From Micropterix aruncella (Eukaryota > Arthropoda > Insecta > Lepidoptera > Micropterigidae), in the NCBI GenBank assembly GCA_944548615.1, contig OX155972.1:4230310-4294309 (forward strand): DNA of 64,000 nt, read 5' to 3'. The notes beneath the pieces are model-generated. The model was not told where the DNA came from. It saw nothing but the letters and a program-made list of their open reading frames with translations, and did not search any database. Below are positions 12,113-64,000 of the stretch, one piece after another. Position numbers and translations under genes: made by a program. Position 1 is the stretch's first letter. Every line of letters begins with the position of its first letter.

Positions 12113-12879
12113 AATCCACTAACGTTATGCAAAATTTTGGGGATAACCTACTAAATCTGAACAAAACCACAAACGCTGAACCTATTTTTCAAAAATTGAA
12201 GTAAACAGTAATGCAAATATTTTATCTGAGTATAGAATTTCAGAAATTAGTTATTTAAAACAAAAATATTTCAGTGGCAATGTCACACAACCAGGCATGT
12301 ATCCAGACTTCAGTTTCGGAGGTATCCACCAAACTTGAACTTGCCCGTACAATGAAACAAAATTCTGTCGAATTTAGGTGGATTAGAGACAGCTACCCCC
12401 TTCCTCCTGGATATGTGCCTGACACTATGTACATAAGTCGCGAATTATCCATGATTCTCAATTTATCTCGACTTTATTTTTTACTCAAAAAAAAAATTGA
12501 GGGGGGACGCGTCCTTTGTGTGCCCCCACCCTGGAAAAAGCCCTTGCACCTAACTAGGTCGGGATCTGTTCTGAGGTAAACATTTAATGTTGTGTGTGCT
12601 TGCTCAATAATGTATTTATAAAAATGGCATATATATTTTCATTAATGAATTTACTATTGAATCGTTGACTGGAAGATATCGCTATAGCGATAAGTCCGCC
12701 ATTTGTGCATAAATTGCCTTTTTTTTGTTACCAGTGTAATATTCATTAAGTAACGTTTTAATAGCACAATAAAATTATTCTATTCCATTACAAAAGACTA
12801 AAGATCCAAAATTATAACTAACTACCTACTTAAAATTAGAAGTGGAAAAATAAAATTGCAGCATAAAATAAAATACTCT
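12113..12879. other. Unassigned sequence
   Basis: An open frame of 101 codons at 12274-12579 (+) has no recognisable domain, and part of it reads through an A-run. Otherwise AT-rich with nothing seen. Confidence 0.3.
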
Positions 12880-14640
12880 CAGACAATCAGTTCGGTTTTA
12901 GGAAAGGTTTAGGGACAACAGACGCTATAGCTGCCTTAACAGAATTTTTAGTCGAAACGGTGGATAAAGGAGACAAGTGTCTAGGTGTTTTCTTTGACCT
13001 TGCAAAGGCTTTTGACTCCGTTCCTCATAATATATTATTGTGCAAACTGAGCAGTGTAGGAATTAATTATACAAGTCTTAAATGGTTTGATAGTTACCTA
13101 TCCAACAGGGTACAAAGTGTCACCATCCAGGGCCTCCAGAGTAAAAGCCAGCATCTCACGTATGGTGTGCCACAGGGTAGCGTTTTGGGACCCATTTTAT
13201 TCCTCGTCTACATAAATGACCTATGTCAGTTACCAGTAGGTAAAATCATCACATATGGCGATGACACTGTTATACTATTCAAGGGTTCAAACTGAGATTA
13301 CACATTTGAGAAAGCAAACGAGGGCATGGAAATTGTTAAAAATTGGCTAGGTAACTTTATGTTGACGCTTAATGTTGACAACACCAAATACATGCCATTT
13401 AGTATAACCACCAGAGGTCAACCCACTACTAATAAAACTATTGTAGTACACGAATGCGATAGCGTAGAGTTTTGTAACTGTCAGCCTCTACAAAGAGAAA
13501 TATCTTGAAAATATCTAGGCATCACTCTAGATTGCTTTCTCCGTCGGGACTCTCATAAATATAACGTGGCTACGAAGGTGCGAATCCTTGGATATGTTTT
13601 CAAAGAACTGAGGAATATTCTGGATTACAAAACACTAAAAAAAGTTTATTATTCTTTATGTGAATCGCTTTTTACTTACGGCGTAATTGGATGAGGTGGA
13701 TGTGGTAAAACCCTGCTAGAGCCGTTGCAAGTTGCTCAGAAATTTATATTAAAAAATATTCTACGTAGACCATATCGCCATCCCACTAATGAACTTTATA
13801 AGGGAGCTAAAGTTGTTGTTTGTAGGCAACTTTTTCTAAAAACTTCCCTCTTAAGGCTATTTTTGGACAATAACTCAAATTTAGGAATAATTCAGAACCG
13901 GCGACCAACGAGACAAGTTTTAGAAAATAGCTTAATAATACCCAGAAGGAAAACATCATTTGGACAAAATGAATTTGACATTTAGGAAATTCAAAAATAA
14001 ATTAAAGAAATGGTTATCGAATCATGACTAACCATACATCAAATGCTAGAAATAATAGTTTAATAAAACTTAGGTGCACAAATTATTAACACATTTTTAA
14101 ACATGTATGTTGAGTATATTTTAACATTGAAATAACTACCAAAAATTATTGGACTTTGACAAAGAATTTATTGTACTTTTTTGATTAGGTATTTTTATAT
14201 TAAATCCTATATTACTTAACATATATTAAATAATAATTACTGTTTCTTTCTTTTCTCACATATAACTTTATTTATATTATTAAATCGAATTTTATATTAT
14301 ATTTATTGCCGATTATTTAATGGAATTGCACTTTATTTATTATATTATCTTTTAATATTTTTAAATTATTGTTTTTTTATTTTATTCTGAAGACCACATT
14401 TTAGGGAAATTTAGCGTTTATAGCTTTTTACTAAAACTTGTATATTTGTAAGCAATCAAGCAATAAAGCAAACTTGATTGTAATATTACAGTCCTGTCCA
14501 CCCTAGAACGGGCTAGTCCCAGTTGGGTGACAGAAACAAATAAGCAAAAGGTTAAGGTTTTGCTATTCGGTTCCTGTTATTTTTGTAAGTTAATCAATGT
14601 TTTATAGTAATTAATTCTTAAATAAGTAAATAAAGTGAAA
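12880..14640 (+). mobile_element. Decayed LINE, family A
   Basis: 5'-truncated. + frames spell NQFGFRKGLGTTDA, VFFDLAKAFDSVPHN, GVPQGSVLGPILFLVYINDL and TYGDDTVILF (YGDD in place of F/YADD), then KYLGITLD and RRKTSFGQNEFDI. Stops interrupt after FKGSN, after QREIS and within VIG*GGCG, so it is dead. It is related at protein level to the LINE at 83-3330. The 3' UTR contains TCCTGTCCACCCTAGAACGG and ends near (AATAAGTAAAT) at about 14635. The same 3' end occurs at 23955-24110 and, reversed, at 55885-56610. Confidence 0.85.
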
Positions 14641-14679
14641 TCAGAATAAAATATTTTTTATAATAAAATAGATCCATTA

Positions 14680-15098
14680 ATATTGACGGTATTATATAAT
14701 GCGTTTGTTCGATCTCACATTGAGTTTGCTTCTCCAATATAGTCTCCCTATTATCAGGTCTATATTAACAGCCTACAAAATATCCAAAATAAGTTCGTTC
14801 GATATTTAAATTTCAAGACAAGATGAAAAGTTATTGTAATACTACTAATGAGGCGGCCTTACTATTTAAAATAAATTCGCTATCTTATCGGCGCAACTTG
14901 AATGATGCTCTGTGCCTCTATAAAATAATGAATGGTATATTCGATTGCTCTGACCTGGTGGGCGAGATCAATATTAACGCCACAATGAGAACCACACGCT
15001 AATTTGACCTGTTTCGATTTCTGCGTTTTAAAACTAATGCATCAAGGAATGGAGTACTCACACGCTGCTGTGAGCTTTATAATACCCATTTAAATGGT

Positions 15099-15129
<31 letters not shown>

Positions 15130-15510
15130 ATAATTCCATAATCACTTATAAATACTCCGTAAATCAAACCCTAACCGATACAATAAACTGACTCGTATTA
15201 GGTATTTTTATTGATTATTATTATTATTATTATATTTTATATACGCCATTACTAATATACACGCTCACACTCCACACCCACACCCTCAACACACTCCCAC
15301 AAACATATACACACACACCCTCAATACTAGACTCTTGTGTAGTACTAAATTGAAGGAACATTAGTTTTATTAAGTAGTTTTTTTTTAACGTAATTTATGT
15401 AATTTTATTGAAATCCGTAACCGGTTTTATTTGTTGTAAATCTGTATACATTTTTAAATATTGTTACTGTAATACTGTGTGATATCTCAATAAAGAATAA
15501 ATCAGAATTT
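14680..15510 (+). mobile_element. Decayed LINE 3' fragment
   Basis: The broken + frame gives NAFVRSHIEFASPI, NIQNKFVRYLNF, LYKIMNGIFDC and NATMRTTR, the RT C-terminal region of a CR1/Jockey-like element similar to that at 37720-38515. Stops and frameshifts are frequent. It contains (TA)12 at about 15105-15130 and ends with AATAAAGAATAAATC. It lies about 240 bp before NOX5 exon 1. Confidence 0.65.
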
Positions 15511-15746
15511 GAATTATCGTCATGGTGTCAAAGTTAAATTAATTAAAAACAAATAGTATTGTACTTCCATCAACAGTCGTTATCGCATCGTATAGACCCG
15601 CCTTTAAAAAATGTCATCGCTCATGTATTGACAAATAATATTGTACGAATGAAAAATATCGAGGGTATGTGTTTATTACGTATTTGTCAGTATATTTTTG
15701 CCTCTTTATACATACGGTTCTAAGTGAAGTTTTTTATTGTTGACAG

Positions 15747-60449
<44,703 letters not shown>

Positions 60450-60548
60450 AGAAAGTAATTTAATATCCTTGCCTTACTACAGCGCCTAGCTATTTATTCA
60501 CTGTTTCCAGTATGCTAGGGTACACCCAAATGATAGAGAATCTAAAAA

Positions 60549-60554
60549 AATAAA
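60549..60554 (+). terminator. Poly(A) signal of NOX5
   Basis: AATAAA sits 100 nt after the stop codon, which implies a short 3' UTR of about 120 nt. No closer canonical signal is present. Use as the real cleavage signal is inferred. Confidence 0.55.
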
Positions 60555-60709
60555 CCTCTACCCCAAAAGATTGTTACCAGCGGTTCGGTTTTTAGACAAC
60601 TTTTTATTATTGTGGTTCCTCGCCGATCTACATCTGATTATTGAATTGTATTCTGGTTGCTTCGCCGACGACAATAAATTCTTTGCAAATCCCGTTCTTC
60701 TTCTTCCTA
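60555..60709. other. 3' flank of NOX5
   Basis: Sequence between the poly(A) signal and the next LINE remnant. Nothing seen. Confidence 0.4.
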
Positions 60710-61125
60710 GATCCTGTCCCATTTACTTGTGGTCGGCCTTCCTTGTCTTTCTTCTCTACTGACCACGATCTTGTGCTTTGTCGGCGTCGAGTTGAGCTTC
60801 TCTCAGGTCTTTTTTTGACCGTCGTCAACCAGGTGGCGGGTGGTCTTCGTCGAGTACGTTTCGTCGTTGGCAGGTCTACGGCAAGCTTCCCTATGTGGTC
60901 ATCTGGGCGTCGCTAGACATGACTGTACCACCGTAAGCGTCTTTCTTTGAATTTATCAATTATCGGAGCGACTTTAAAGCTTCCCTGTATGTACTCATTT
61001 CACATGATGTCTAATAGTGTGACACGCACTGCACAGCGTAGCATGCGCATTTCTGTTATACCTAGTTTATTAAGATGTTGTTTATTAGTCGCCCAACATT
61101 CTGATTCATACAAGGCAGCAGGTTC
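60710..61125 (-). mobile_element. RTE-type LINE C-terminal remnant
   Basis: Minus frame AALYESECWATNKQHLNKLG, ITEMRMLRCAVRVTLLDIM, then after a stop NEYIQGSFKVAPIIDK, RLRWYSHV, RRPPATWLTTVKK and, after a frameshift in an A7 run, DLREAQLDADKAQDR. This is the widespread RTE-like endonuclease-RT C-terminus, with at least two stops. Confidence 0.8.
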
Positions 61126-61995
61126 TTTCCAAAACCCCTGATATACCAACTTTGGTACATAACTGTGTATTTGCCAGAAATGTTAGATGAACTCCGTAGA
61201 GGCAACCCGAAGCCAACACCACGATTATGCAAGTACTTATACGACTTGAAACACATACTAGTTTTCGGATCAGAAAGTTGGATTGATGTGCCATCCTACC
61301 CAGAGTCTCGATGATTATTTTATAGTGGAATCGTGAAGAATCGGTCAAAACGGCCATTTTAACAACCCTAAATTAAATTACTTCCAATAGTTGCTTCGTG
61401 CAAATGCAAAGTACATTGATTTTAATTAATAGTATATCGAATAGGGAAAAGTATATTTTGTTGTTTGTCCTATTCTTGATCATTTCGTTATGCCTCAATC
61501 ACTTCAGAATATTCGGTAGCTTTAGTCATTCAAACCGAGGAATATATTACTATATACATATAAAGTATATTTCTACCTAACCCAATTAAATCTCAAAACC
61601 AATAAGCCGAAGAATATTTTACAAGGGTTGACAATCTTTCAAAGTGTACTGGTTTGTCGCTAAAATTCGCCAACTTTCTTATAAATATTATTTCGTGATT
61701 TAATTTTTATGCTGTTTTTACCTGAAATTAACTAGGAAACTAATGAGAAATGAAAAAGTCCAACCACTTTTGAGGATTGATCGACTTATTAATTTATAAT
61801 TTGACACACTGATCGATTGAAAAATCGCATCTAAAAAGATTAAAGACATTTTGGTCGATATTATTTTGTGAAACACCTAATGCCGATATATCTGTCAAAT
61901 AATTGTGATCACGAATACAAAATACTCATATTTAAGATATTTTAGGAAGTGTAAATAAGCCATATGCTTGGGCATAGGATTGGTCATAGTGAATT
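61126..61995. other. No gene seen
   Basis: AT-rich intergenic DNA with no recognisable frame. Confidence 0.4.
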
Positions 61996-62524
61996 TTAAG
62001 TTACAGCCATATTCTTCTTCTTGAAGTGTCTCTCCATTACTGGAGGTTGGCCGTTAGCTCTGAATTTTTTTTCGGACTTGCGCCATCCGGAAGACCTGTG
62101 CCGTACTGGTGATCCCAGTCCACTCTCTGACATTGCACAGCCACGACTTCTTCCTCCTTCCACGATGCCGTTTACCCTCAATTTTGCCCATCAAAATCAG
62201 TTAAAGCAGCTGATATCTGTCATGCCGCAGCATGTACCCCAGATATTCAATCTTGCACTTTTTGACAGTGTGCAATATCTTTCGGGTCGTACCAGCACGC
62301 TGAAGCACTTTCTCATTGCTATTTTTATGGGTCCAGCTTATACGGAGCATTCGACGGTAGGAACACATCTCAAAAGCTTCTAGCCGCCGTCTGGTGTCTT
62401 CTTTAATGGTCCACGCTTCGCTGCCATACATAACCAATGGCCAGATGTAGCAATGCAGGATCCGAGTTCTGAGTCTTAGTTTAATTTGCCGGCAACATAA
62501 GACTTTTTCATTTTTAACAGCCAT
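61996..62524 (-). mobile_element. RTE-type LINE C-terminal remnant, second family
   Basis: Minus frame RTRILHCYIWPLVMYGSEAW, TIKEDTRRRLEAFEMCSYRR, MLRISWTHKNSNEKVL and IEYLGYMLRHDRYQLL, continuing in another frame GKIEGKRHRGRRKKSWLCNV. A different lineage from the remnant at 60710-61125. Confidence 0.85.
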
Positions 62525-63206
62525 ATTAAAATAGACTAAAGTATTATAAATTACGTTAACGTCATGACAAAATCATGATTTGAAGTTTCTGAATATTCTG
62601 TACAACTAAATCTTTGTAATCTTGTCAATCTTTAGCATTGACATTTAGACGTCTCTTATTTTATTTATTTTGATTATTTACAACGATAGTTACCTTCCTA
62701 AGTTACCATTTTAAAAATATAAAAATGTTGTAGTATTTTTAAGAATCAAGTTTATAGTTATCTTTTTTACCAATTTCGGTACAGAAAAGGTGCAGACTTT
62801 TGGATATATCAAAATGTATTCATTTTCAAATTTTTAATATATTTTTTTACTTCAATTGAATTTTTTTGTGAATTTGTAATAAAGTTTTAATGTAAATAGT
62901 AACAATTGGTTTTATTTTTATTCCACCTTATACTTCAGGTAGTTTACTCAGTCAAAAGGAACAGTATATTCCTAAATCTTTAGAACCAATACATTTTTAA
63001 ATTTTAAATCAAAATGGGACCTAGAAACGTTCCTTGCTTATCAACGAGAGGCAATGTTTTTATTGAATTTGTATTTGTATTTAATTTGCAAACATAATCC
63101 CTTCGAATCTCAACACACTCTTTATTTCGTTTCTTCAATGATCCAATCCCATGGAATTCCTTAGCTATAAAAGTACTCGGCTAAGGCCGCATTTCATTTA
63201 TTTTCT
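62525..63206. other. No gene seen
   Basis: AT-rich intergenic DNA. Nothing recognised. Confidence 0.4.
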
Positions 63207-63480
63207 AACCGACTTAAAAAAAATTAAGTGGTTGTCAATTCGGTTGTATCTTTTTTTTTGTTAATGTTTGTTATCTCAGAACTCTCCTATTTATAAAACG
63301 ATTTGAAAAATTATGTTTTTATTTGAAAATATACTTGCAGATTGCTTCAATTTTAATCAAAATCCTGTTCTGATGATGGGATCCATATGGAATTGAGGGA
63401 ACTCCTCAAATATTATCATATGAAGTTGAAAATGTACACGTTGCTTCAATTCCTATGAGAATGTATTTTTTCATGGTAAA
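63207..63480 (+). repeat. Dispersed repeat shared with 41093-41245
   Basis: TAACCGACTTAAAAAAAATT, GGTTGTATCTTTTTTTTTG and CAGAACTCTCCTATTTATAA match the earlier copy. Here it leads directly into tandem array 2. Confidence 0.55.
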
Positions 63481-63487
63481 CATGACC

Positions 63488-63840
63488 TGATTCTACACTC
63501 TGAGTGGCTCCTAACAAGGGGACTCATCAACGGTTAACAGCACAGATACGAACTTATATATACTCATTCAGTTGCCCGTTCTAAATGTCATGGCTGCTGC
63601 CCCAGGGTTGGCTCCCGAAGAGGGGACTCCTTAACAGTCAAAAGCACAGACACGAAATTTTGTATATGCATTCAATTACGACAGCCCGTTCTAAGTTTCA
63701 CCAAGACAGGACTGCGGCGCTCAAGGTCGGGTTCCAACGAGTGAACTCCTCAACGGTCAACAACACAGACACAACATTCTGTATACGCATTAAATTATGA
63801 TAGCCCGTTCTAAGTATTATCATGACATGGCTTCTGCACT
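63488..63840 (+). repeat. Tandem array, ~115-bp unit (array 2)
   Basis: About three units of the type in 59405-59860: GGCTCCCGAAGAGGGGACTC, CAGACACGAAATTTTGTATA and TATGATAGCCCGTTCTAAGT. It lies 3.4 kb downstream of NOX5. Confidence 0.8.
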
Positions 63841-64000
63841 TTTTTTTTAATAACATGGTGTGTATTTAATTTAAAGAAAGGCACTGCATTACGTTATTTC
63901 ATTCGCAGTATTTGAGCCATAATTGTAAACAGTAGTAAAATGTAGACACCGCAACCGAGTATATTCTTGAAATCACCGCCACCTAGCTATGCCTAGGTCC

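Noticed and set aside
12274..12579. 101-codon frame as an upstream NOX5 exon
   Set aside because: No EF-hand or other NOX-like sequence, and it reads through an A-run; no fitting phase-0 donor could be justified.

Overview
This is eukaryotic, AT-rich DNA with large introns packed with transposons. It is almost certainly from an insect, and the repeat types (tRNA-derived SINEs, many 5'-truncated non-LTR elements, hAT and piggyBac-like elements, a Helitron-like element) fit a moth or butterfly best. That assignment is an inference from repeat content and protein style, not from a marker gene.

The one host gene I can support is on the + strand: a calcium-regulated NADPH oxidase of the NOX5 type. 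I assembled 18 coding exons between 15747 and 60449. Every junction has AG/GT borders and all phases agree, giving 3249 nt (1082 codons plus stop). The protein reads, in order: an N-terminal EF-hand region with more EF-hand-like segments than vertebrate NOX5; six membrane helices with the paired haem histidines (H-x13-H in helix 3, H-x12-H in helix 5); the FAD motif HPFTVSSAPE; an unusually long insert of about 290 residues; and the NADPH-binding segments, ending in a C-terminal Phe. The first exon in the window starts in phase 0 inside an EF-hand, so the start codon and at least one 5' exon lie upstream. I could not find them in 1-15746.

Region by region: 1-15.7 kb is upstream sequence or a 5' intron made of retrotransposon copies. 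It holds a nearly intact minus-strand LINE with one frameshift, several 5'-truncated LINEs, LTR-element remnants, a Harbinger-like foldback MITE and a tandem repeat block. From 15.7 to 60.4 kb the NOX5 exons are separated by introns of 0.3-4 kb carrying LINE tails, four tRNA-SINE copies (one split by a nested insertion), a LINE flanked by a 99-bp direct repeat, two inverted hAT copies either side of exon 8, a hAT nested in another hAT-like element, a ZMYM-type hAT with perfect 8-bp target duplication, a piggyBac-like MITE, a Helitron-like element, a long (TA)n tract and minisatellites. From 60.4 to 64 kb there is a short 3' UTR with a poly(A) signal, then two minus-strand RTE-type LINE remnants and a tandem array that also occurs in the last intron.

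I found no prokaryote-style operon, CRISPR array, rRNA or genuine tRNA gene. The least explained item is a dispersed repeat family of about 0.4-0.7 kb (four copies, at about 7.8, 44.1, 45.8 and 47.8 kb) in which some short peptide frames look shared between copies.
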